Source: an uncultured Pseudomonadota bacterium (GTDB lineage: Bacteria > Pseudomonadota > Gammaproteobacteria > Steroidobacterales > Steroidobacteraceae). From it: 13,199 nt of DNA. Shown in pieces: positions 7,976 through 13,199 of this stretch (positions are counted from its first letter, which is position 1; the number at the start of each line of letters is the position of its first letter). The notes beneath the pieces were generated by a model. That model did not search any database. It worked only from the letters and a program-made list of their open reading frames with translations, and was not told the origin of the DNA. The stretch is taken from NCBI GenBank assembly GCA_903910215.1, contig CAIVYV010000190.1, forward strand, positions 1-13,199. Reading direction: 5' to 3'. Made by a program: the position numbers and the translations under genes.

Positions 7976-9059
7976 GTCGGCGCGACACGATGATCGAATC
8001 GTCGCCGGCGGGTAGGGAATACCAATCCCCATCACGAGCCACATCGATCGGGCCCGAGAAAATCGCTGGCGCTTTGCCGACAAACTCCGGCTTCAAGGCC
8101 TCGAGTGGTAGCGGTGGGACGATGTGATGTAACACGAGGCGCTTGACCGATGCTGCTTCAGCTACGCTGGCCGCATCCTCGGGGCTCGAGTGGTAGTTGC
8201 GAATGTCGCGCATGATTTGTGCATAGCGCGAGCGTCCATGTCGATCGAAGCCATTTTCAAGTATCTGCACCAGCTTCATCGAGAGTGCCTCGTGCAACAG
8301 CAGATCGACGTTCTTGGCTTCGCGTTCCACGTTCTGGCTACGACGTGTGTCACCACTGATGACGATCGTCCGATCCTTGTAGCGAATTCGGTAGCCGACG
8401 GCGGGCGCGACCGGTCCGTGATCTACCGTGAATGCCACGATTTGCAGCAGATCTTCGTCGATCAGTACGAGACGACCAGTAGAGCTTTCAATGTTGAACT
8501 CCCGTGGATCTGCGCCGAATCCCGATGGCGGCACGAGTTGTTTGCCGTGATGTTCTGTTCGATAAGACTGATCGAGTCGATACGCTTCTCGAAACCCGTT
8601 GACGACACCGACGAGCCCCGTTGGTCCATATACCTGTGGCGGTTGTGTCGCCGCGGCACCCACCCAACGTTGCATGAGCAGCTCGCCGAGTCCGTCGATG
8701 TGATCGGAGTGGTAGTGGGTCAGGAAGATGGCCTCGATCTGCGCCGGATTCAACTCCATCCGCAACAGGCGTGCCGCAGCCCCGCCGCCCGCATCGAACA
8801 CAAACATTCTGCTGCCCGCGATGACGGCCGTGCAGGGGCCTGCTCGGTGGGCGTCGGTCATCGGGGATCCGGCGCCACAGATGCCTACGTGCAAGCCATC
8901 GGGCAGCGCTGCGATGGGGTCGGCGTTCGCGGTGATGCGATCGACACCATTTTCGACCAAGCGCAACGCAATCGCTCCGCGCTGCCAATAGAGCAGCGTT
9001 GCGAGCGCTAGTGTGGCAACAAGGAAGAAGACGAGCCTTCGACTATGTGGCTTGGCCAT
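7971..9059 (-). CDS. Membrane-anchored metallo-beta-lactamase-fold hydrolase (tRNase Z/AtsA-like)
   Basis: This is a 362-residue zinc hydrolase. A hydrophobic segment at about 9-25 (LVFFLVATLALATLLYW) after basic residues indicates an N-terminal anchor, with the catalytic domain in the periplasm. Metal ligands are visible: THYHSDH at 114-120 (His115, His117, Asp119, His120), His214 in TVDHG, Asp237 in SGDTR, and His311/His312 in VLHH. The HEA at 256-258 and the overall order match the tRNase Z-like branch, which also contains the MBL-fold arylsulfatase AtsA of Pseudoalteromonas. A tRNA-processing role is unlikely for an exported protein. GICGAGSPMTDAHRAGPCTAV at 59-79 is typical of the exported hydrolases of this group. 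The start is ATG 9059, with a G-rich stretch (GGGGGG) five bases upstream. It is the first gene of the six-gene run containing two classical sulfatases. Fold and metal site are certain; esterase, lactonase or sulfatase activity cannot be separated by reading. Confidence 0.86.
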   Translation of the reverse strand: MAKPHSRRLVFFLVATLALATLLYWQRGAIALRLVENGVDRITANADPIAALPDGLHVGICGAGSPMTDAHRAGPCTAVIAGSRMFVFDAGGGAAARLLRMELNPAQIEAIFLTHYHSDHIDGLGELLMQRWVGAAATQPPQVYGPTGLVGVVNGFREAYRLDQSYRTEHHGKQLVPPSGFGADPREFNIESSTGRLVLIDEDLLQIVAFTVDHGPVAPAVGYRIRYKDRTIVISGDTRRSQNVEREAKNVDLLLHEALSMKLVQILENGFDRHGRSRYAQIMRDIRNYHSSPEDAASVAEAASVKRLVLHHIVPPLPLEALKPEFVGKAPAIFSGPIDVARDGDWYSLPAGDDSIIVSRRP

Positions 9060-9113
9060 CAGAACCCCCCGAGATGGAGGGCGAGGATACTACGAGCGCA
9101 AACGCTGCGCGGA

Positions 9114-9515
9114 TCAGGCCTTCTGGTCGATCAGGATGCCGGTGAGTTGGTCGATATTACGTGTGATGCGCATCGCGGCCTCAGGCGGAATCTGCCGCAC
9201 GGTCTCGCCGGTCTCGCGATCGGAAACCGTCACGACGACCGTGGCAGACGATTTGTCGTAACCGATGTTAATTTCACGCCCTTTCGCGGCCAAGCGCTCG
9301 TTGGCGCTGCGCAGAGACTCTTTGAACTCTTCGACACGCGCGCGGGAGACAGCCTGCGCCGAGGCAGATTGTGCCTCTTGGTTGGCTCGCTCATTGGCGC
9401 GCTGAGCATCGCTGCGCTGCATCTCGGCCACGCGCTGCGTGATGGCGACATCGTCCAAGCGAGCCTGCCGCGGCACGCCCGGCTCCGGTACACGATTGGT
9501 TTGGGTGATCTCCAT
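9114..9515 (-). CDS. FlaG-domain protein
   Basis: This is a small protein of 133 residues. The C-terminal part (about 82-133) matches the FlaG family: INIGYDKSSATVVVTV, then SDRETGETVRQIPPEAAMRI at 98-117, a strand-turn-strand ending in the conserved TGE.(V/I)RQIPPE signature. Residues about 25-80 are rich in Ala, Gln, Glu and Arg and probably form a long helix or coiled coil. There is no signal peptide or membrane segment. FlaG proteins affect flagellar filament length or are encoded beside flagellin and the FliD cap; here no flagellar gene is adjacent, so a flagellar role is only inferred. The start was taken as ATG 9515; a TTG at 9533 is possible. GAGG lies about 12 bases upstream of the ATG, directly after the U-tract of a terminator. 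The stop is 54 bases before the start of the anchored hydrolase gene. Confidence 0.78.
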   Translation of the reverse strand: MEITQTNRVPEPGVPRQARLDDVAITQRVAEMQRSDAQRANERANQEAQSASAQAVSRARVEEFKESLRSANERLAAKGREINIGYDKSSATVVVTVSDRETGETVRQIPPEAAMRITRNIDQLTGILIDQKA

Positions 9516-9531
9516 GCCGATAAGTTGCCTC

Positions 9532-9563
9532 AAAAAAAGGGGCTTTGTCCAGCGTGGAAGCCC
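9532..9563 (-). terminator. Intrinsic terminator after the TSUP exporter gene
   Basis: On the minus strand, four bases after the TGA at 9568-9570, GGGCTT (9563-9558) pairs with AAGCCC (9545-9540). An inner CCA/TGG pair closes a three-base loop. One C then precedes an uninterrupted run of seven T (9538-9532). This is a standard Rho-independent layout and should end the namZ-exporter transcript. The T run ends one base before the GAGG that serves flaG. Confidence 0.75.
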
Positions 9564-9567
9564 GTAG

Positions 9568-10290
9568 TCAGGGCCAGAGGGCGAAGGCGGAAACCGCGAA
9601 CAGTACGCCGATGGAGGCGCGCCGAAACCAAGGTTCGCGCGCAGGGGTCAATAGTCGCCCCCCAGCCAGGCCGCCGAGGTAATAGATGGGTGACAGCAGG
9701 GCGCCGAGCAGCAGGTGTCGCGTTGTCAGCGATTGAGTCGCAGCCATGACGAGCAGTGTGAAGAGCTGAATCACGGAGAAATAGGCGAGCTGAGTCGCGC
9801 GGGCAATTCGTGCTGGCGTCCCGTCGGCCAGTAGGCCGAGTACGACCGGTGGCCCGCCGATGCCGCCCAGTCCGAACAGGAAGCCGCTCGACCCACCGAG
9901 AGCTACTGTGCCCAACCGTTGTCGGATGGAGAAGGGAAATCGCCAACGCAGCAACAAGGCAACCGTCGCCAAAAGGACGATCGCGCCGACGATCTGACGT
10001 ACCCGCTCGATATCGAGGACGTGGATCGACCATAAGCCGATGGGCGCCGTCAGCAGCGCCGCGTAGCAAAGCGGCCGGGCGATGTTCCAGTCGGCTTCGC
10101 GATGGATTTCGCGCGCCTGCAGGATGCCGGCTACGACATTCACGATGATGACGATCGCCGTCGTGCTGATCGGGTCGATGACGGTGAGCAGCACCGGCGC
10201 CATCACTAAGGCACCGCCGAATCCGGTAAAGCCGCGAACGAGCCCCGCGAGTGCGGTCGCAAGTAGCGCGGGCAAAAGAAATTCAGTCAT
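9568..10290 (-). CDS. TauE/SafE (TSUP) family anion exporter
   Basis: This is an integral inner-membrane protein of 240 residues, almost entirely hydrophobic, with about seven or eight membrane segments. Two halves each open with the family's glycine-rich motif: GLVRGFTGFGGALVMAP near the N terminus and GFLFGLGGIGGPPVVLGLL in the middle, the inverted-repeat signature of TSUP transporters. Characterised members export sulfite, sulfoacetate or related organosulfur anions, often next to sulfur-metabolism genes; the substrate here is not known. ATG 10290 shares its A with the stop of the preceding gene (TGATG); a GTG at 10293 (GTGA overlap) is equally possible and adds one residue. No strong Shine-Dalgarno sequence is present, so translation is probably coupled to namZ. 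A terminator follows at once, making this the last gene of the namZ transcript. Sulfatases lie about 3 kb downstream on the same strand, which makes sulfur-anion export plausible but not shown. Confidence 0.88.
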   Translation of the reverse strand: MTEFLLPALLATALAGLVRGFTGFGGALVMAPVLLTVIDPISTTAIVIIVNVVAGILQAREIHREADWNIARPLCYAALLTAPIGLWSIHVLDIERVRQIVGAIVLLATVALLLRWRFPFSIRQRLGTVALGGSSGFLFGLGGIGGPPVVLGLLADGTPARIARATQLAYFSVIQLFTLLVMAATQSLTTRHLLLGALLSPIYYLGGLAGGRLLTPAREPWFRRASIGVLFAVSAFALWP

Positions 10291-11525
10291 CACCGGTAAA
10301 GATGGTAGCGACGAGCGCGATCAATGAACTCGGTCGGCGTCGTCCAGAGCGGCTCGACATCGGCGGCGGACCAGCGCTGCGCGAATGCCACTCGGATCGC
10401 CGGATCAGCGACGATCTTGTCGAACATATCGAGGCGCTCGGGGTGCAGAACAAACGGATTTACCTCTGGCGATTGGCGGATCAGCGCTTCCATCATTTGG
10501 AACTGCAGCAGACTCAGAGATCGAACTTCGCTCAGATTCAAATAAATCTGTACGCCTCCATGTCGTCGTCCTGCGCCGTTCGAGTAATACGGAGTGAAGT
10601 AGATGGGTCGCACTTGTACCCCGGGTAGTTTCAGCGCACGGATCGCATTCGCAAAGGTTTCAGCGTCGAGATTCGCCGCTGCCATAACACCAAAAGGCAG
10701 CGTGTAGCCGATGCCAATCATGCTCGGGCTCAACTCACCCATGATGCCGGTGGCCGGATAAAGCGCGGCCGTCGCCGCTTGCGGGATATGTGGTGAGCTC
10801 GGAACCCAAGGCAGCCCCGTCGTGTCGAATGTCATGTGGCGTCGCCAGCCCCGCATAGGAATCACGGTGAGTTTTGCGCGTAGGCCGCCGGCCAACCAAC
10901 CCGACTCGTTGATCAGCGTCGCGAGCTCGCCGACGGTCAGTCCGTGTACGTACGGAATGGGATAGGGCGCGACGAAAGAGGTGCGACCCTCCGCGGGTAA
11001 CGGGCCCTCGATGCGCAAGCCGCCGAGCGGATTGGGTCTATCGAGCACCACGAACTCAACGCCATTTTCCGCAGCGGCCTCCATCGCAAGCCCAAGAGTG
11101 GCAATGTAGGTGTAGGAGCGTACGCCGATGTCTTGGATGTCGAAGACCAAGGCATCGAGACCCGCGAGCATCGTCGCCGAAGGTTTGCGCTGCGAGCCAT
11201 ACAGCGAGTGAACCGGCAACTGCGTCATCGGGTCGATGCTATCGGCGACTTTGTCTCCAGCCGAGTGATCGCCTCGCAGGCCGTGCTCTGGACCGAATAG
11301 CGAGACCAGTCGAATCGATTTGCTGGCGGCGAAGATGTCGACGGTGCTGCGTAATTGTCGATCCACGCCCGTCGGATTGGTGATCAAGCCGACTTTTTTA
11401 TCTTTCAGTGCGGCAAAGTCCGTCGCGACCAGACGGTCGAGACCGGTCTGCAGCGGAGCGGCGATGACAGCCGTTGCCAAGAACAGTGCCAAGTACGCAT
11501 AAATGCCAATGAAGATCGATCGCAT
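10290..11525 (-). CDS. namZ: Exo-beta-N-acetylmuramidase NamZ family (DUF1343), exported
   Basis: This 411-residue protein belongs to the DUF1343/NamZ family, whose characterised members remove terminal N-acetylmuramic acid from peptidoglycan fragments. A signal peptide covers about 1-23 (hydrophobic FIGIYAYLALFLATAVIA, then AP), so the protein acts in the periplasm. Family motifs appear in order: VGLITNPTGVD at 45-55, LFGPEHGLRGD at 76-86 with the conserved Glu-His pair, VFDIQDIGVRSYTYIATL at 127-144, LDRPNPLGG at 161-169, and GTLPFG-like IGYTLPFG at 272-279. Length is normal for the family. The start at ATG 11525 is supported by the signal peptide and by the 40 bp spacer to the divergent dps. 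The gene is coupled to the TSUP exporter by a one-base stop/start overlap, an unusual partner for a cell-wall recycling enzyme. No muropeptide transporter or kinase is in the window. Family assignment is firm; actual substrate specificity is inferred. Confidence 0.88.
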   Translation of the reverse strand: MRSIFIGIYAYLALFLATAVIAAPLQTGLDRLVATDFAALKDKKVGLITNPTGVDRQLRSTVDIFAASKSIRLVSLFGPEHGLRGDHSAGDKVADSIDPMTQLPVHSLYGSQRKPSATMLAGLDALVFDIQDIGVRSYTYIATLGLAMEAAAENGVEFVVLDRPNPLGGLRIEGPLPAEGRTSFVAPYPIPYVHGLTVGELATLINESGWLAGGLRAKLTVIPMRGWRRHMTFDTTGLPWVPSSPHIPQAATAALYPATGIMGELSPSMIGIGYTLPFGVMAAANLDAETFANAIRALKLPGVQVRPIYFTPYYSNGAGRRHGGVQIYLNLSEVRSLSLLQFQMMEALIRQSPEVNPFVLHPERLDMFDKIVADPAIRVAFAQRWSAADVEPLWTTPTEFIDRARRYHLYR

Positions 11526-11565
11526 GTGGGCTAGTTTAAACTTCGCGCTTTCAAGGAGTCAGCAA
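11526..11565. promoter_or_regulatory. 40 bp divergent spacer between namZ and dps
   Basis: Both genes point away from this spacer, so promoters for both directions must lie here or inside the neighbouring 5' ends. It holds a perfect 10 bp palindrome AGTTTAAACT at 11533-11542, which could supply an AT-rich -10 element or an operator, and the dps ribosome binding site. I could not find a convincing paired -35/-10 for either direction. The best plus-strand pair lies inside namZ (TTGCCA at 11474, CATAAA at 11498, 18 bp apart) and is weak. Confidence 0.4.
11553..11558 (+). promoter_or_regulatory. Ribosome binding site that sets the dps start
   Basis: AAGGAG is a near-perfect Shine-Dalgarno sequence, seven bases before ATG 11566. 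It rules out the upstream in-frame ATG at 11503, which would overlap the divergent namZ start and add 21 residues unlike Dps. Confidence 0.85.
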
Positions 11566-12057
11566 ATGAAAAAAGCCAAGATGAAAAGCCCAGGTATCGA
11601 TATCGGTATCAAATCGTCCGATCGCAAGAAAATCGTCGATGGACTCGCCGGGTTACTCGCCGACAGCTACACGTTGTATCAAATGACTCACAACTTTCAC
11701 TGGAACGTGACGGGTCCGCAGTTCAACAGCCTGCACCAGATGTTCATGACGCAGTACACGGAGCAGTGGACCGCATTGGATCTGATCGCCGAGCGCATTC
11801 GTGCTCTTGGCTATCCTGCGCCTGGCACCTATCGGCAGTTTGCGAAGCTCGCCTCCATCAAGGAAGTCGAAGGGGTTCCCTCCGCCAACGACATGATTCG
11901 TCATCTCGTCGCGGCTCAGGAAGCGACGGCGCGGACGGCTCGCAGGCTCTTCCCGATCGTGAGTGCCGCCGACGATCAACCGACTGCGGATCTCTTGACG
12001 CAGCGCCTCGAGGTGCACGAAAAGACGGCGTGGATGCTGCGTAGTCTGCTTGAGTAA
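11566..12057 (+). CDS. dps: Dps-family ferritin-like DNA-protection protein
   Basis: Dps proteins form dodecameric shells that oxidise and store iron using peroxide and protect DNA in stress and stationary phase. This one has 163 residues, a normal length. The N-terminal tail is Lys-rich (MKKAKMKSPG, then KSSDRKK), as in Dps proteins that bind DNA. The core begins with MTHNFHWNVTGPQF. Aligned to E. coli Dps by the spacing from the first His, the ferroxidase ligands are His45, His57, Asp72 and Glu76 (ALDLIAERIRALG). The position equal to E. coli Asp67, acidic in most homologues, is Met61 here. The start at 11566 is fixed by AAGGAG seven bases upstream. It is divergent from namZ and converges on the response regulator with only four bases between stop codons, so no terminator fits in the gap. 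OxyR or stress control is typical of the family, but I see no clear operator. Confidence 0.93.
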   Translation: MKKAKMKSPGIDIGIKSSDRKKIVDGLAGLLADSYTLYQMTHNFHWNVTGPQFNSLHQMFMTQYTEQWTALDLIAERIRALGYPAPGTYRQFAKLASIKEVEGVPSANDMIRHLVAAQEATARTARRLFPIVSAADDQPTADLLTQRLEVHEKTAWMLRSLLE

Positions 12058-12061
12058 TGGC

Positions 12062-12682
12062 TTAGCTGCGATTCGGGCTATCGAGTAGTAGGCTCATCTT
12101 GACGACATCGGCGATGCTTGAGCAGTCGAGCTTCTCCATCATGCGCGCTTTGTAGACTTCGACGGTGCGCGGACTGATGGATAGTTCGATCGCAATCTCT
12201 CGGTTCTGAAGGCCTCTGCCGAGCAGGGTCAGTACCTGGCGCTCGCGTTGCGTGAGCGTGTTGATGCGCGCGAGCTGCGTTTCGGTCTGCAGGCGTTTTT
12301 GATGGCCTCGCGCATCCTCCGATATCGCGTGAGTCAGGACGTCGACGAGGATGTCCTCATCAATCGGCTTCTCCAGAAAGTCGAAAGCGCCACCGCGCAA
12401 GGCGGCGCGCGTGGTCGCTACATCGCCATGCGCTGTTAACAGAACGACTGGTAAGCTGATCTCTCGCGAGTTGATCTCGGCCAGGAGTTCCAGCCCCGAC
12501 ATGCCTGGCATGCGCAAATCCGTCAGTACGCAGCCGCGCGATTCACGGTTGAGTTTGGCAAGAGCATATTCGGCACTGGAAAACGCCTCAGCACTCATCC
12601 CCCTAAGGTTCAACAACAACATCAGTGCGTCGCGAATGGCCGCGTCATCGTCGATAAGATAGATCGTCGGATCAATTTTCAT
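12062..12682 (-). CDS. FixJ/LuxR-family two-component response regulator
   Basis: This is a 206-residue transcription regulator. The receiver domain (about 5-120) has the acidic pocket DDD at 11-13, phosphoacceptor Asp55 in LTDLRMPGMSG, Thr83 in LLTAHGD and Lys105 in FLEKPID. A linker of about 20 residues leads to a LuxR/FixJ-type helix-turn-helix at about 141-200, with LTQRERQVLTLLGRGLQNREIA and SPRTVEVYKARMMEKL. Phosphorylation probably promotes dimerisation and DNA binding. The start at ATG 12682 overlaps the histidine kinase stop as ATGA, with AGAGAG about seven bases upstream, so the kinase and regulator form a coupled pair. Close relatives include FixJ, TodT/StyR-type and TtrR-type regulators, which respond to oxygen, aromatics or sulfur compounds; the signal here cannot be told from this domain. 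It converges on dps. Whether it controls the sulfatase run is unknown. Confidence 0.93.
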   Translation of the reverse strand: MKIDPTIYLIDDDAAIRDALMLLLNLRGMSAEAFSSAEYALAKLNRESRGCVLTDLRMPGMSGLELLAEINSREISLPVVLLTAHGDVATTRAALRGGAFDFLEKPIDEDILVDVLTHAISEDARGHQKRLQTETQLARINTLTQRERQVLTLLGRGLQNREIAIELSISPRTVEVYKARMMEKLDCSSIADVVKMSLLLDSPNRS

Positions 12683-13199
12683 GGTGACTCTCTGCGTACA
12701 GCATCGATTGGGAGAACGAGTTCAAACTTCGCTCCTCCAAGACTCGATTCGGCTAAGCGAAGTTCCGCGCCGCAGGCCTCAGCGAGAGATCGACTGACGG
12801 CGAGACCAACTCCGAGACCTTCGGTTTTGGAAGTGACGAATGCCTTAAAGAGATCGCGGCGTATCTGCTCCGACATGCCACGACCATTGTCATCTACCGA
12901 TAGGTGGATCGCTTTTCCCGATCGGCTTGCAGCGATTTCGATAATGGCGTTCTGTCTCTCTTCTGTCGCATCCAATGCATTTGCGAGGAGATTCGAGAGG
13001 ATCACTTCGATGAAGACGCGATCTCCGTTGACGGCTGGCAAGTCGTTATCCGTACGTATCACGATGGACTCGACGCCGGTGCGCTCCGATCGGCGTAACG
13101 CCTCGACGAGTTTTTCGATGATCGGCTGTAAGTCGAGTGACTCGAGTTGTGGATCTCTTCCGGCATAGAAATTACGCAAGCGCCGCAAGATATCCGACG
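12679..13199 (-). CDS. Sensor histidine kinase, C-terminal part (N terminus outside window)
   Basis: This gene runs off the right edge; about 172 residues are visible. They cover the end of the dimerisation helix (SDILRRLRNFYAG) and the whole ATP-binding domain. The N box is EVILSNLLANALDATEE with the Mg-binding Asn, the G1 box is DDNGRGM, and the F and G2 region is FKAFVTSKTEGLGVGLAVSRSLAEACG. The phosphorylated His and the sensor region lie outside the window. The layout RRLRNF followed by N-box and VTSKTEGLG.GL is that of FixL/TodS-like kinases, which fits the FixJ-type partner whose start codon overlaps this stop. It should autophosphorylate and pass phosphate to the downstream regulator. 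The input signal, membrane topology and start cannot be seen. Confidence 0.92.
   Translation of the reverse strand, partial: SDILRRLRNFYAGRDPQLESLDLQPIIEKLVEALRRSERTGVESIVIRTDNDLPAVNGDRVFIEVILSNLLANALDATEERQNAIIEIAASRSGKAIHLSVDDNGRGMSEQIRRDLFKAFVTSKTEGLGVGLAVSRSLAEACGAELRLAESSLGGAKFELVLPIDAVRRESP

Noticed and set aside
8190..9011. Plus-strand open frame of 273 codons
   Set aside because: It lies wholly antisense to the MBL-fold hydrolase, whose metal motifs prove the minus strand. Its product has no recognisable domain and an unnatural Cys/Arg/His-rich composition.
9096..9110. Hairpin GCGCA-AACGC-TGCGC just after the flaG stop
   Set aside because: The stem is only five pairs and no T-run follows in the transcription direction, so it is not supported as a terminator.
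9045..9749. Plus-strand open frame of 234 codons crossing flaG, the terminator and the exporter gene
   Set aside because: It is antisense to two genes with clear family signatures, runs through an intrinsic terminator, and has a low-complexity Arg-rich product.
9530..10069. Minus-strand open frame of 179 codons inside the exporter gene
   Set aside because: It is out of frame with the TSUP protein and very rich in Arg, as expected for a shadow frame in GC-rich DNA.
11474..11503. Sigma-70 promoter for dps (TTGCCA, 18 bp, CATAAA)
   Set aside because: The elements match only moderately and lie inside the namZ coding sequence, too weak to list as a feature of its own.
1..13199. HIP1 element (GCGATCGC) as evidence of a cyanobacterium
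   Set aside because: Only about three full octamers were found; the excess is in the shorter CGATCG core, and the gene families point to Proteobacteria.
1..13199. Mobile element, phage, toxin-antitoxin or CRISPR content
   Set aside because: No transposase, integrase, terminal inverted repeat, spacer-repeat pattern or toxin pair was found; every gene has a housekeeping or catabolic family signature.

Overview
The window looks like a piece of a proteobacterial chromosome, most likely gammaproteobacterial. This rests on the families present (a FixJ-type two-component pair, FlaG, a Proteobacteria-type Dps, several glutathione-linked enzymes), a GC content that looks to be in the high fifties by eye, and dense gene packing. 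The exact lineage cannot be fixed from sequence alone. I see no IS element, tRNA, rRNA, CRISPR or phage gene, and no gene-free stretch longer than about 60 bases.

Layout. (a) 2-1495, plus strand: the 3' nine-tenths of a fatty-acyl-CoA ligase, entering from the left edge. (b) 9059 down to 1452, minus strand: a tight six-gene run. In transcription order it encodes a membrane-anchored metallo-beta-lactamase-fold hydrolase, a double-module 2-hydroxychromene-2-carboxylate (HCCA) isomerase/DsbA-fold protein, two consecutive formylglycine-type sulfatases, a short-chain dehydrogenase and a long glutathione S-transferase. Junctions are ATGA overlaps or 1 to 44 bp gaps. (c) 11525 down to 9114, minus strand: a NamZ/DUF1343 exo-N-acetylmuramidase translationally coupled to a TauE/SafE-type anion exporter, then a good intrinsic terminator, then an orphan FlaG-domain protein. 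(d) 11566-12057, plus strand: a Dps ferritin-like protein, divergent from namZ across a 40 bp spacer. (e) 13199 down to 12062, minus strand: the C-terminal part of a sensor histidine kinase overlapping its FixJ/LuxR-type response regulator.

How the parts may work together (inference). The two sulfatases and the metallo-beta-lactamase-fold enzyme all have export or membrane-anchor signals and should act in the periplasm. The isomerase-like protein, dehydrogenase and glutathione transferase have none and should act in the cytoplasm, as should the acyl-CoA ligase on the opposite strand. This resembles a pathway that removes sulfate from an organic sulfate ester (lipid, aromatic or steroid-like), takes up the product, then oxidises or isomerises it and activates it to a CoA ester. 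The TSUP exporter upstream could remove sulfite or another sulfur anion, but a terminator separates it from the sulfatase run.

The points most worth a second look are: the compartment-split sulfatase/glutathione operon; the internally duplicated HCCA-isomerase-like protein; a triple 16 bp repeat that forms the junction between two operon genes and places a stop in every frame; a terminator directly abutting the ribosome binding site of flaG; a Dps whose ferroxidase site has Met where an acidic ligand is expected; and a strong excess of the palindrome CGATCG.
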